Assembly (NCBI GenBank): GCA_002914805.1
Contig: JXTB01000024.1
Span: 474,223-538,222, forward strand
Source: Parasponia andersonii
Taxonomy: Eukaryota > Streptophyta > Magnoliopsida > Rosales > Cannabaceae
Direction of reading: 5' to 3'
Length of the DNA: 64,000 bases
Of the stretch, positions 46,610-59,790 are shown in pieces. Every line of letters starts with the position of its first letter. The stretch's first letter is position 1. The position numbers and the translations under genes are program-made. The notes beneath the pieces were generated by a model. That model saw only the letters and a list, made by a program, of their open reading frames with translations. It was not told the origin of the DNA and ran no database searches.

Positions 46610-49600
46610 CTAGATAAGTCGATGTGGACGCAAACCCTTCCCGAAATGCGGTTGCATCAACTGGACGTATAGACCATTCTTTGCAATCAAAGAATCATGA
46701 GTCCCTTCTTCCACAATTCGCCCTCCATTAAGAACTACAATATTATCAACGTGCCTCATCATTGCGGCTCTATGAGCTATCAAAATGGTTGTTTTGTTCC
46801 CCATGACTAGCGTATCAAGAGCCTCCTGTACCACACGACTGGACTCGGATTCAATCGAGGAGCTAGCTTCATCCAACAATAAGATGGGCGCATTCTTCAG
46901 CACAACCCGAGCAATAGCAATTCTCTGTTTCTGTCCAGGAGTCAGGTCTACTCCTCTCATCCCAACATGTGTGTCGTAACCATGTGGCAAGCTGCTGATG
47001 AAATGGTGGGCATTTGCTATTCTTGCAGCCTCTTTCATCTCAGCTTCGCTAGCATTATGCCTTGCATATATGATATTTTCCCTTATGGTTGTTGAGAAAA
47101 TAATAGGTTCCTGCTGGACGAGGCCGAGGTGATTCCTCAACCATCTCAAATTATAGAGTTTCAAATCTCGTCCATCTAACAACACCTGACCAGCAACTGG
47201 ATCATAAAATCTTTCCATCAAATTTATAATAGTGCTCTTTCCTGATCCTGAAACACCGACCACAGCTACCGTTTGCCCACCATTGACTTTGAGACTAAAA
47301 TTACTAAGTACTAACACTTCTGGGCGAGTTGGATAACAGAAATCAACATTTTTCAATTCGATGCTGCCATAAACATTAGGTGGCTTCAATGCTGAATTAT
47401 CGTCTGGGTCAATCTTAGGCATCCGATCAATGATTTCAAACACCGAAATCAGAGATTTACGGCGTTTAAGTATGTATGGAGCCAATCCAAAAGGCTCCAC
47501 CAGTGCAAACGTTGCAAAAGAGAAAACCATGTACTCCTTTAGAGCAGTGGGAAGATCCATATACCCTCTTTTTACAGAGAAGGCAGTATACCAGAGGAGA
47601 AGGGCATTACTAGCAAAAAGAAGAAACTGTGAAAAACCAAATGCAAAGCCAATGGCCATTCCTTTAAGGAAACTCTGCTTAAATATTTTCTTTAGCTGCA
47701 GTCTGTAGAGCTCCATTACCTTGTTACCAGCACAGAATGCTACAACAGTGTAGATGTTTCTAACAGCATCCTCAAGAACCAAAGATGCCTTCCTATGCAT
47801 CTCCTGGATACCCCTAGAAAATCCAGCAAGCCATAATTTCTGCAATAATTATATTGGAAGATGTTAACAAATTGGAGCAAAGACAAACCAAATACTGATT
47901 CTTCATTTATTAAAAGTAGCAAATCATTTCTATGAAAATCAAGCCCCTATTATCATGACAGAATTGTCAAACATTTATTGGAAAAAACAAAAACACATTA
48001 GAACAAAGAACTACCAAGGGTTACTGTCTTTTGATTTTATATTATCTTATTTTAACTGAAAAAGAAGGCCAAACAATACTAGAAAGCAAAAGATATGTCT
48101 TCTTTCTTAATACTCTAAACAACAGAACTAACAAACCTGGAGGGAAAGCACCACTTAGAATAGTGAAGCTGACAAACTGGAAGGGAAAGTACTACTTAGA
48201 CATAGTGAAGCTAACTCATACAGTAGGGAGAAGAAATAAATGTATAGCAGGATAATGAAAAAAGTTGAAAAGTCACTATCCATCTATTGATGGAAAGAGA
48301 ATCATCTTCTTTTCGAAATAAAGTCCACATGGCAAAAACCTGTGCAATAGCTGAAATGGTGAGAAATGGTAGAGTTGCCAAAGCCACCAGTGCATATCGC
48401 CATTGTAGCAGCATCCCAATAAGAACAGCCACAATAACAGCAGCACTGTCCTGTATAAATATGGAAAGCCGGTTACTAAAAGCAGCTCGCACAAATGTAG
48501 CATCATTTGCTAGGCGCATGGATAAGGTATCAGCACTGTTTTCCTCTTCGTCAAACCATCCAACTTCATTGCGAAGCATTGCTGTCAGATGATGGAAACA
48601 GGTAAGGTGAAGTGCCTAAAAGTAATCTAATGAACATTACAAAGAAATTTAGGGAGGAAGAGAAGGACGAAAATAAGAGTCACAAACCTGAGAACATCAT
48701 TCTTCTAACTCTTTCAGTCATTTTCTCCCCCATAATACCAAAGTAGAAATGCTGCAAAAAGTTGGCAACAACTGTCACTATACCCATACAAGCAATGATT
48801 AAACACCATTTGTCTACTTCCTGCCGTAGGTGATGGCCTTCATGAGCTCTATAGTATGCTGTCACAATCAGTGCGATAACATAAGCTAGAAGAGGATTGA
48901 AAGAACCAAAGATAGCAGCACCGATGCTTCCCAATACAGCATAAAGCCATTCTGTGAAACTGAGCTCAGCAAGCCTCCAAAATGATGGTGCTCCCTTCTG
49001 GTTATCCTTTTCTTCATTCACTTTAGTTGGAATATCACCTGAGTGACTGTGGGGTCGGCTAAAAGTTTGTGAATGGGAGCGTTCATTTTTGGGATCAGAT
49101 GTCAAAAGGGGTGAAACTGGAGATTCAGGATCAGAACCATTAGATTTTTGTCGATTGGCAGAATGGACATCAATTTTGGGTAATTCCGGTAGTCTCATTT
49201 CAAAACTATCTTGCTTTATTATCGATGGTTCCTTATCGACTGGATCCATTGGCTGACCATTTTCTATCATGTTCTCCGGTGGTGGACTCCGAACTTTTGG
49301 TGATTCCTGTGAGTTAAAGGTGCCATCTGTAGGCCGGCATATGCCAGGAACTCTCTGAAGTGAGGGTGATTTAAGCATTTTTGGAGATGATGGTTCATGG
49401 TAGCTATGACTTGCTGAAGAATCCTTTTCAATTTGGAAGGCTGCAGTCTCCTTGTAGTTTCTCACTGGCATCCTGCATGAACAGCATAACCCATAATTAT
49501 GTAACTTGATGACACGGGGAAAAGAATTTCTTTACTGGAAAAAAAACATTCTCGGCAACATATATCCAAAATATTGAAACTGATCGTTGCCAGGTGATCA

Positions 49601-52600
49601 TGAACCTTAGACAATGTCAGCAAAAGCATAGTTTTCTCCTATATCATACCTCCGAGGAAGTTTTGCTGCTTCTTCAGATTTAAGGAGCTCAGCATATAGA
49701 CCATCAAGGGTCAATAACTCATCATGTGTACCCATTTCAACAAGTTGACCCTCCTCCATCACAGCTATGTAATCAGCATTCTTTATAAGACTAAGCCGTC
49801 GAGCTATTATTATAGTTGAGCGTCCCAACATAAGGAGATCCAAAGCCTCCTGAACAGACCTTTCAGCTTCAAAATCAAGTCCACCAGTAACCTCATCAAG
49901 CAGAAGAATCGAAGGATTTAAAAGTACTGCTCTAGCAATTGAAAGTTTAATCTTTTGCTCTTCTGTCAGAGGTAAACCAGCTCTCCCAACCTGAAATGAA
50001 TAAACAGAATCTAGAACATATAAAACAAATGCAAAATAGACAGGAGGAAAAGAGGAAAAACACATCAAAACAAAGTTAAAAGTATGACGTCTACTTGTCA
50101 TCCAACTTTTTACCTGTGTATCATATCCATTCGGAAGTGAGCTAATGAATGTATGTGCATGTGCTATTTTCGCAGCCTCTTCAATTTGATCAAACGTAGC
50201 ATCCCGCCCATATGCAATATTATCTCTTATGCTCAAACTCAGCAAAGCGGGCTCCTGGGTGACCAGTCCTATCTGGCTTCTGAGCCATTCCAATTTCAAG
50301 TTTTTTATATTTTCTCCATCCAAGAGAACTTCCCCTGCACCAAAAATGGAAAAACAATTAAATAAACAAGCAGAAAGTTAACTAATGGTTTCAGAAGAAC
50401 CTTGAATTAAATGGTAGAAATGCGATCTAACGGCATAAAGTAACAACATCAAACCTAATGTAGGATCATAAAACCGCTCCATGAGAGGGATAATACTGCT
50501 TTTTCCAGATCCATTTCTCCCAACAAGTGCCACTGCTTTCTTAGCAGGTACAGTGAGGTAAAAACCACTCAAAATAGGGATCTCGGGACGAGAAAGATAG
50601 CTGAAATATACATTCCTAAACTCAATGTTTCCTTGAACAGATGGAAGAGTAGTTCCCTCTTGATTAACAGTTGAGGATGACCGGCTAATCATCTCAAAAA
50701 GTCTATAAGCAGCAATTCGTCCTTGATCAAATGAATAGAAGTTTGTTGCTGCTTGATTCAGCCCACTAAGAAATTCAGAAGATCATGCATAAGAAAAAAG
50801 CAGAAATAATGACAGTACTCACATGAAGGAAGCATATCAAAGGAGGAAAAAATAACAAAAGGCTTACAGGCCACTTAAAATTACAGCAAACAAGGCTGTT
50901 ACAATTTCACCACCATGAGCTTTTCCATTCACAACAAGGAACCTTCCAACCCACAGTTGTAAGGCACAAGAGCAAATTGCAAGCCCATATGTAAACCCAA
51001 GTCCAAGTCCTTGGACAAGACTTATTAGTATACCATATCTCAAGGTTGCTTGTAGTGATGTTGCATAAGAATACTTGGCTAATGTTTCATTTGTAAATGC
51101 GTACAATGTCCTAATATATGAGACAGCCTGCATAATAGACAAATTATTCACATTTCAGCAGCATTAGATTGATGTCTTAATATATGAGACAGCCTGCATA
51201 ATAGATAAATTTTTCACATTTCATCAGCATTAGATTTCACTCCCTTGCCAAAATCATCACAACTAAAATAAATTAGACTCTCCCAATACATTTGAGTTGC
51301 ATATATGCCATTTTGTGTTAGAAAAACTAACAGAAGTCTTATTAATTAAATTATTCCATATGAGCAAAAAATGATGTTCATTTTCTCTTTATGGGGAGAG
51401 GGGCTTTGGCGGGAGGAGGGGAGGTACCATATTAGCAGAAAATGACGTTCATTTTTTTTCTCTCTTAAAAATATCTGCAAAAAAATTATGCATAAACATA
51501 AAACCTGTTCAGCAATGCTAGCTGCTTCAGCATATGCATCTTGAATATTCTCCGCAAGCCTATGGAGAAATATGTTTGATATTCCTCCAGCCGCAACAAT
51601 AAATGGACCAGTCGCCAATGTTATGAAAGCAATCTGCCAACAATTGACAAATCCAATAACAAGACCGGTGAAAAAAGTAGCCATGTTGTGAACATAATTT
51701 CCAACCTGTAGTCAGAAGCAATAAAAAAGTTAGAAAAGACATTTGAATCAATACATCATATATAAAGCTGAATACTAAGAATTAAAACTCCCAAAATGAG
51801 GGGGTAAAAAAAACAAACTAGGTAACATAATAAATTACTAGGAAACATACTTTTTCACTCAAAGCAGACTGAATGAGCAGCACGTCACTTAAAACTTGGC
51901 TCACAATGTCTCCATTATTACCATAGGTATCAAAAAAGCTCATATCCTGGTTCAGTAACACTTGCACATATTTTGATCTGATAACAGCAGTCTGACGCTC
52001 TCCAGTCAAAATCCAGCAAGAGACCTCTATAACACAGGAGAAGTTAGAACATCTAGCAAAAAGACACTAACAACTGGGCTTTTGATAAAGTTTTAACCTT
52101 ACCAATCCAACCCGCACAAAAAACAGCCACAGCAATATGAACAATGGTTAAAGCAAGCTGCAAATGAAACAATAAGACAGTTACTGAATATTAACTTCAT
52201 ACTTTCAAATTCCAGTTCAACAATAAATATTCATTCAATAGATTGCAAAATAAATGAAACATAAATTCCTAAGGTAATAACTGAAGACCTTAGTTAGAAG
52301 GAAAAATACAGCACGATAGAATATAAGCCCAAATAAAATTAAAAAGCCACCTACCTATTAGTTGATCTTTTTCCCTCAAATTATAAAGCAACCTATCTAT
52401 TAGTAGGTCCTTTTCTTTCAAATACTAACTATTTGGCACAGAAAATTATAACTGATAATTTGACTTAACTTGTTTCCTTCACATTGAAACTTCAGAACCC
52501 ACGAATAATAAGCAAGAATATCTAATCATGTCTTCATAAGTTTCTACTAACATTCGATTGCTGACCGATGTTTTCGCAATTATTCAGGCTACCTAAAACA

Positions 52601-54382
52601 ATTTCTTCAGCTTTGACAAGCATAAGTTACTTACATGCTTCTCCCTGCAGCCTGCATTTACCTACCTCCATGGCTCCACCCAATATTAATCAACTTAGAA
52701 AACACTAGGTGACCAGGAAATTGAAATGAAATACTAAGCCCAAGCACTACTAAATGATGCGTCAAAACAATTTTTAAATTGTTTTCCCCTCCCCCTCTCC
52801 TACTGTCCCTTATCCCTTTGATAAAGCTATTCTGGTATATCATTTTTCTTTAAATATTTGTGTTCACCATAATGTCACTACTGAAACAAAGACTATTTTA
52901 GCATACCACTGTTCCTATTACTGAAGTTATATGTCTATAATTTGGAATGAAATGATTGACATGTCCATGTACAGTACACAACACAAAATCCACTAGGGAA
53001 AAAACATTAACTTCGAATCAATCACAAGCAAGCATCCAAATAATTCATGATAAAACCACAAAGTCGCATCATAAAGCATCTAACAAGTACCGAAAACGCA
53101 ATAAGAACTTGATATATTTCTCTCGACTCTCCCATAAATTTAAGATGGATTTTAAAACGACCATAGTTTATATTTACTATGATAAACATTATGGACATAT
53201 AACATACAACTTTAGATTATTAAGTAGGAAACAAGAAAAAAGAGGTTTTATCTATACTGCAAATTCAAAAAAAAGAGTGTAAAAAATGAGTTATCAATCC
53301 CAGCAGAGAATATGACAAGCAGAACATCAACACGTCTCTACACTAATCACTACCGTAAGAAAAAAGGTTAATAGTGCAAAAGATCTTAACATGCATTCTT
53401 CAAAAAGGAAAAAGATATTGATATGAAAATGCCATTGTAAGCCAAACCGAAAATCCTATCTGATATGTCAAAACTAGTACAATAGTAAAGGAGATCATCA
53501 GAGTATACACAACTAGAGGCTTTTAACTGCAACGAAAACAAAACTAGATTTTGAACACAACACAAAATTTGAGGATGCTTCTAGCTGAGTTGAAAAGGTA
53601 GAAGCTTCTCAAGTCCCGAACGCTAAACAACAAAAACCTAGAGACGTCAAAGTCCTAAAATTCTTTCGGGGGGCTTCATACATTTTCCCGGAAAACAAAA
53701 ATGCAAAACTAATAGAACAGTACAGAGCATTACTACTACTGAAGGCGACCACTCAAAGGATGATAGTGATGATTTACAAGTATAGGCCAATAACTCCAAG
53801 GACTAAAACGAAACTCAATTTCGAATAAATTTGGGAATGCTTCTAGCTTAGCTTACAAAATCGAAGCTTCACACCCCTAAGTCCTGAACTTCTTTCTAAT
53901 TCATACACTTTGCCGGACACCAAACGAAACAAACTCAAAATGCAAAACAAAAGCTCCATAACTTAGGGTTTTAAGCTTACGTCAATGAACCTCTCATGCT
54001 GTTTATCGCTGTATTGATGGTGACCGTCGCCCTTGGTATCACGGTCGATCCAAAGCACCTGAATAATCTTAGCGAAGTAATGCAAGTAAACAACAAGAGC
54101 GGCGCCGTGAGCCGCGGCGGCGAATGATCCGATGAACATGAGCGCCCAATCGAACCGATCAGCACAGGCGAACAGCCCCGAGAACGGAACCGCGGCCGGC
54201 GGCGGCTCGATCTCATCCGGCTCCTCGATCTCCTCCTCCGGCTCCATCGGCTGCCCCGCCGTCTCGGCGCTGGCGTCCAAGTACGGCGACGGCGACTCCG
54301 GCGGCTCCGACACCTCCGAGACCGGCGTCAACGGCTGTATATGCGGAGGGGACCATCCGAACAGCCCCCTCGAGATCATCAT
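46610..54382 (-). CDS. ABCB20: Full-size ABC transporter, subfamily B, ABCB6/ABCB20 type
   Basis: Eleven exons: 54382-53981, 52157-52103, 52026-51851, 51705-51505, 51127-50868, 50765-50455, 50334-50114, 49990-49650, 49472-48688, 48581-48340 and 47839-46610. Phases all match, giving 1407 residues, the length of Arabidopsis ABCB6/20. The layout is TMD1, NBD1, a linker (exon 9), TMD2, NBD2. Both Walker A motifs are intact (GRNGSGKSS, Lys453; GVSGSGKST, Lys1199). NBD1 is unusual: signature LTEEQ (550-554), DEVTGGLD after Walker B, and Arg606 where the switch His belongs. NBD2 has LTPGQ (1297-1301), Asp1321-Glu1322 and His1354. The N-terminus MMISRGLFGWSPPHIQPLTPVSEVSEP and the linker identify the ABCB6/20 clade, reported to move auxin across the plasma membrane. 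An in-frame upstream ATG exists at 54436, but homology favours 54382. Intron 1 is 1.8 kb. Confidence 0.93.
51112..51243 (-). repeat. 66-bp tandem duplication across the exon 5 acceptor of ABCB
   Basis: Unit 1 (51112-51177) contains the start of exon 5 and its acceptor. Unit 2 (51178 to about 51240) repeats the exon start, the acceptor and adjacent intron bases with a few changes. The decoy acceptor AG is the complement of 51194-51195, 66 bp upstream of the true one in transcript order. Confidence 0.88.
52158..53980 (-). other. Large intron 1 of the ABCB gene
   Basis: 1823 bp between exon 1 (donor GTAAGC) and exon 2 (acceptor TTTGCAG). It contains no coding exon that I can place and no recognisable transposon, although open frames of 60-108 codons occur by chance. 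Confidence 0.7.
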
Positions 54383-54440
54383 CTTGGCCCCGAGAGAAGA
54401 AGAAGAACAATTAATCACCAAAACCAAAACCCTCACTCAC

Positions 54441-54443
<3 letters not shown>

Positions 54444-54494
<51 letters not shown>
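54444..54494. repeat. (CT)25 microsatellite in the ABCB leader
   Basis: On the - strand this is a (GA)n tract 62-112 bp upstream of the ABCB start codon, within the likely 5' UTR or core promoter. A second shorter GA tract lies at about 54743-54762 (+ strand). GA repeats are known binding sites for plant BPC/GAGA-type factors, so a regulatory role is possible. Confidence 0.9.
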
Positions 54495-54497
<3 letters not shown>

Positions 54498-54559
54498 CTC
54501 CGTCTTCGTCTTCTTCAATCTTCAAACTCCAAAACCCTAATCTGATCTGCTACTGCTGC

Positions 54560-55495
54560 TAAATTTTAGAGGCCTCCACACACAATTCGAACCCAAAGTA
54601 AATTAAATTAAATTTAAAATCATAAAAACGCCTTTTTTTGTTCCCTGATTTTTATTTTCCCGACTTTAATTTTTTTAATTTTAATTTTGTTTCAGAGAAC
54701 AAACGGGTCGTCGCAGGTGGGTGGGAGTGGGTCAAAGAAGGCGGAGAGAGAGAGAGAGAGAGAAGAATTGACTCTCACCTTTTGTGACACATAAACAAAA
54801 ACGACGACCAATTAAAAAACAGATAATTAATTAATTAATTAAAATGAAACAAAATGTTCTTATTTGAGGAATTCTTGTTCTTCATTCTAGAATTTGTTTT
54901 TTTTTTTTTCGGCCGTTAAGTTAGGTTAACGGTCAAAAGCCGGCGATGCTGTGATAATTTGTACAGCGATGATCCACCTGGACATGTGTGGTTTTTTTTT
55001 TTTTTTTGTTGTTGTTGTTGTTGTTGGTGAATGTGTTAAACAGCTCTGTGTAGGGGTGAATTCACTTTAAAGTCCTTGGGTGTTGGGTATGGGAGACTGA
55101 CACGTGTTGGTTTTCGTGAAATGAATGGGGAGGTTAGAATTTAAAAATCTGGGATTGGAGGACAATGAGGAGTGACATGGATATGATGGAGCACACATCA
55201 TTGAGAGAAGGGGGCATTAGCTTTTTTAGCTGCCTGACCATTTGCTCTGTTCCTTTTATTCTTTTTTTCTTATTTTTTTTTTTAAAAAAAATAAAAATAA
55301 AAAGAAGATTTACATTTTCTTTTTTTTTTTCATATGCCTTTTAAGATATGCTACATTTTGTTTGTACTACATTTAATATGGGCCAATGTGCATTTGTTTC
55401 TTCAATTTGGAATATTTTATTAATTGTTTTCGGCTTTGTTTTTCCTTAAAAAAAAATAGTAATTGTCATTATTGTTGGCTACTGTTGATGTTGAT
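54560..55495. other. Upstream region of ABCB, no gene
   Basis: Contains homopolymer T-runs (54896-54909, 54992-55007), a (GTT)n tract to about 55025, and T/A tracts near 55260-55330. No gene is recognised. Confidence 0.5.
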
Positions 55496-56350
55496 GGAGG
55501 TTTTATCAACAATAAATTTATAGAAAATCGAGAAATGTGGCTTGTGTGAATTGAAATAATAATCAAAGCAAATAAGGAGAGAGGGATTTATAGTGGTTCA
55601 GCCCCAAAAAAGATGAGCCTACGTCCACTGTTTTCTGACTATTTTATGAATAATGATGAACACTCAAGGTTACAGTTTTATCTGGAAATCGGAAAGACTC
55701 AACAACTATTGAAGAATATTAACGCCTTAGACTACCCAAACTTGAATTTGCTCTGACTTTTATTCTCTGTGACTTGTTTCTGCCCAGAATTTGGTGTGTC
55801 CTTTCTCGGAACATAGAGCCCCCTTTATATAGATCATAGTGACCTTATGTCCCTAGGTTCCTTATGTCTCTAGGATCCTAATTGTATAAACGGGTAACTA
55901 TACAATTGGGTAACATAAATTAAGTAACAATATAATTGGATAACTATTCAAAAAGGATAACTAGTTAATCGCAAACAGGAGTCTTCAGTTTCCCTTTCCT
56001 TATAGGTTTCTTCTCCATAGCATTTATTTGTTTCTCTCCTCTCGTAGGTTTCCTTTATGGCAGTTACGTGTTTTCTTCTCTTCATAGGTTTCCTGTTTGT
56101 CAAGGCAAACTACACGGAAAAGGTCGCACAAAACCTGTGGAAGAGGTCGCATATAATTATCACGGAGAAGGTCGCATAAAATACTTATGCGACCTTAGGA
56201 TTTTAGACCGCACAACAGCTACTAATTTTTTTTGCTCATTGGCAGGTAGGTTGGTCTTAAAAATCTTTTCCTCCGGAATTGTAGTCTTTGAATTGACAAT
56301 GTTAGACGGACTCAATAGTCCACTGGTAGTTTTTGGATCAAAGTAAGTTT
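55496..56350. mobile_element. Probable LTR-retroelement-derived fragment
   Basis: It contains the 'ATTTATAGTGGTTC..CTACGTCCACTG' block near 55590-55630, widespread in plant LTR sequences, followed by a TATA-like 'CTTTATATAG' (about 55831-55840). Three AGGTCGCA copies and a 12-bp perfect hairpin lie near the right end. No coding domain, second copy or target duplication is seen, so family and ends remain open. Confidence 0.35.
56121..56196. repeat. Three AGGTCGCA copies with a perfect 12-bp hairpin
   Basis: AGGTCGCA occurs near 56121, 56153 and 56169. The third begins a perfect inverted repeat, AAGGTCGCATAA / TTATGCGACCTT, with a 5-bp loop (56168-56196). Confidence 0.85.
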
Positions 56351-57218
56351 TTTTTTTCAAGTTTAAAAAAAAAAAAAGGAAACAAATTAAATTCAAAATC
56401 ATGGTCGCTGTTGGTCGAAGAAAAGAAAGAAAATGGGAATAATAAAGGAAGAATTCTTATTACATGGCATCTATTGAGTTTTTCATCCAAAATTAATTGA
56501 GAGTTTTCGATTGGACTTAATTGCTACAGATTTATTGGTTTAAGGAAAAAAATAAATAAAAATACTTGGAACCAAAGGTGCTAGATGCTCCAAGAACAAT
56601 CTATCATTCAGGTTGGACCATAGAATTTGTTGACTACCTGGCAACATATTGACTGTGCTCATTGTCTATATATACAATTTAAGAAGAAACGCAAGGCCTC
56701 TTTCTTCGTTCTTTTTTATCACATTGGTAATGTTGTCCTCATTTTTCAACATGTTTATAGTTTCTTGATAAAGTTTCATTTCACTTATTTATCAATAAAT
56801 ATATTAAAATAATGGCGATCTTCTTGTATGAAAATGACATTGACATTTGTCAAATTAATTTGACGTTTTAGACCCGTACCAAAGAGAAAAAAGAAAAAGT
56901 TTTGCATTTCGGGCATGAATAATGATAGAACTAATGTGCAGTGAAAGCCAAAAGTGGAAAATACATATATGTTGTTTGATCAACAAATCATTTAATATAA
57001 AGTTCAAGTTTTTTCTGAAAAGGATTAATCAAATTATTTTGAAAAGAAGTTGCTAGTCAAAAGCTATATATTAGAGGGGATGATGAGTAGGATACTTCGT
57101 AAAATGCTCTCACTATTTTTTTCTTTGACATTTTTTTTTAAAATAAGTGTGACGGATTTGATTCCGATTAGACTAAGCTTGTGGCTACTTTTATTGGTTG
57201 TTTTACTTATTTATAAGG
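56351..57218. other. AT-rich spacer, no gene seen
   Basis: No gene structure or resolved repeat; short homopolymer runs near 56350-56380. Confidence 0.5.
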
Positions 57219-58003
57219 GTTAATTACGTATAAATACCTCAATTTTAACTTTTTAGTAAAAAGAACTCTAATTTTTTAATGTCTATAAAATAATATATTT
57301 ATTTTTAAATTTTTGTAAAATAATATTTTGACTTTTAAAATTATGCAAATTAATACCCTTATTTTTAAATTCTACAAATTAATATTTTGACATTTATGAT
57401 TTCTACAAATTAATACTATCAACTTTTATTTTCTTTGTATATTTATACTATGAGCAAATTAAAAGATACGAACAATTCTCGTTAACTTATTAAAAGTATT
57501 TAGATATTAATATATTATCAGAAATTTTTTTATAACTACTTTTTTTGGTTAATTATTAAAAAAACATAATTTTTTTACCTTGTGTTTCTTTTTTTTTTTT
57601 TTTTATATATTTAACTATTTTTACCTCTCATTCTAATTTTTTACTTTTCTTTTTTAAATAAAAAGTGAAATAGACTAGCTACAAATAATTTTTCAGAAAA
57701 TTTATTATTATTTAATAAGTCTTAATTGGCTACTACTATCTTTTTATTATTAAAATCAACTAATTGGACATTAAGATTATAAATTTATATGAATTTTAAA
57801 TTTTAAGGTATTAATTTGTAAAAATTTTAATTGTCAAGATATCAATTTACAGAATTTATAGAAATTCAAAAGTTAGTGTATTATTTTACAAAAATTTTAA
57901 AATGAGAATATTATTTTACAAACATTCAAAAATTATGATTTTTTTTTACTAAAAAGTTAAAACTCTGAGTATTTTAATATTATTATCCATTTTTATAATT
58001 ACC
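57219..58003. mobile_element. Fold-back element of about 780 bp
   Basis: The left arm (GGTTAATTA..AACTTTTTAGTAAAAAG..TCTATAAAATAATA) is mirrored by the right arm (TATTATTTTACAAA..TTTTTTACTAAAAAGTT..TAATTACC). Interior blocks such as 'CAAATTAATA' / 'TATTAATTTG' are also inverted. Inverted similarity runs for a few hundred bp in total. Non-coding. Confidence 0.55.
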
Positions 58004-59790
58004 TTTGTTTTGGGTAATACTCTTCCTCAATTATGAATGTTTCGAAAACAAATTAATATGTATCCACTCAATTATGGTGACAGCTTTGGGCAGACATAGA
58101 AAAACTGCACCTTTACTTATTTACTCAATTTTTTTTTTTTTGACATGGAATAATTACATAATAAGTTGCTTACCAACGTGAGCCTCATTTAATTTGTTGA
58201 AAAATGAGCTTATATGTTCCTTACATCACAGCAAGCACCCCACAAAAGACTCTTTTTTCGTTAAAAGTAATCTTTTTATATGACAACAAATCAATTATAC
58301 TATTACTGTCTACTATTTATTTCCTAAAAAAATTGAATACCTATTCATATCTAGTGAAATATAATACATATTTCTCAACTAATAAAACATTAATCAACAT
58401 GAAGACGCGCAGGAATGTAATGGTAAATATGTTTTTTTTTTTTTTTTGGAAAACATAATGATAAATATGTTTATTTAAATCAAGTAGCTTAGCAAATTCC
58501 AATTAGTAAAATATCTCGGACTTTAATGTTTTTCTATTTATGTTTTTGTAATCTATTATATTTTCACCCCATTTTTGCTTTTACACAAAATAAGCCATAG
58601 TAATTTAACGGTCATTAGGTTAGTTCTTCTTTTCTTTTCTTTTTCTTTTTCTTTTCCCCCCTTTTGAAACTAAAGAGGATATCCTTTTCATCTGGTCATT
58701 AGGTTAGGTTAACTGAAATTGAAGAAATATGTAAATCATTACTTGATACAAACTTTATTCACTTTTACCTTTTAGTATTCATTAATTGTATTATTATTTT
58801 TTTTACTATAATTTGCATATCTTTTCAGAATGAAAATCTAGGTTTATTTATTTATTTTTTTTTGTCTTTTTATCTGATAATCAAGAGAATGCAGCAAATG
58901 TTTTCATTCATACAAAAATTGCCTTATTTCCAGTTGTAGTCGCACAATTATTAAGCCGAAAAAACAAAAGAATAAAAATACATAATGCTTGGGGAGCTAA
59001 TACGTGTCAGTGGATGATTAAAAAGAGGTGATAAAGAAAATTGCCGTTGATGAGCATGAGCCACGAGTCTGAAAAGAGAAAAAGATAGTGTGATAGCCTA
59101 GCTGTTGATAATTTTGCAGGCACTGGCAGTACAAAAACAACGAGAATTTATTTGACGATTTTTTTATTTTTTTTAAAAAAAAAAAAGAAGAAAAAAAAAG
59201 AGTGATCATAGGAAAATTGAGGATAGGATCATTCTCATTTTCGCCTTGAATTATAGCTAAATATAATTTTGGTCCATAATTACTACCTAAATTATGTCTT
59301 TATCTCAGTTTTGATCCATGCATTTTTAATATGTCACTCTATTATAATGAATAATGTATTCTTTAAAAAATTTTAACTTATGGTTTATAATAAAATTGTT
59401 CAGACCAGAAAAAAAAAAAAAAGAAAAAGATATTAGATATGAGATACTTTAAAAATCATGGGTAAGGATGTTGCTGGTGCCATTCGGCTAGTTTTGCATC
59501 TTATTTCGTGGGCCAAACTACACATACAACCTATATGCAAACCAAACCAAATCCCACATAAATTTTTTCTATAGATTTGGACAAGCATTAGAAATAATTT
59601 TGGACTCGAGAATTTTGGCCAGTTGAAAATTTTTTTCGTGATGTATCAAAATAAAATTAATAATGGTTACAGATTTAGTCTGTAAGCACACTTCTCTCAA
59701 ATATTAAAATCTAGATTTTTATTTCCCTATCTTTAATGTATATATATGAAATAAATTGACACAATAGTGCCGGAGTCAAAAATTAAAAAT
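58004..59790. other. AT-rich spacer, no gene seen
   Basis: T-runs lie near 58130 and 58433-58448. Around 59225-59350 a 'TTTTGGTCC' style block suggests a half-decayed fold-back element, but the partner arm was not found. Confidence 0.45.

Noticed and set aside
52956-53282. 108-codon ORF in ABCB intron 1 considered as a nested gene
   Set aside because: Lys/Tyr/His-rich chance frame without motif; the intron is bounded by good splice sites.
54132-54545. 137-codon + strand ORF opposite ABCB exon 1
   Set aside because: Antisense shadow of exon 1, running into the CT microsatellite (SLSLSL..).
54587-54600. TTCGAA-containing sequence considered as a tRNA T-arm
   Set aside because: No matching acceptor, D or anticodon stems around it; no tRNA found on either strand.
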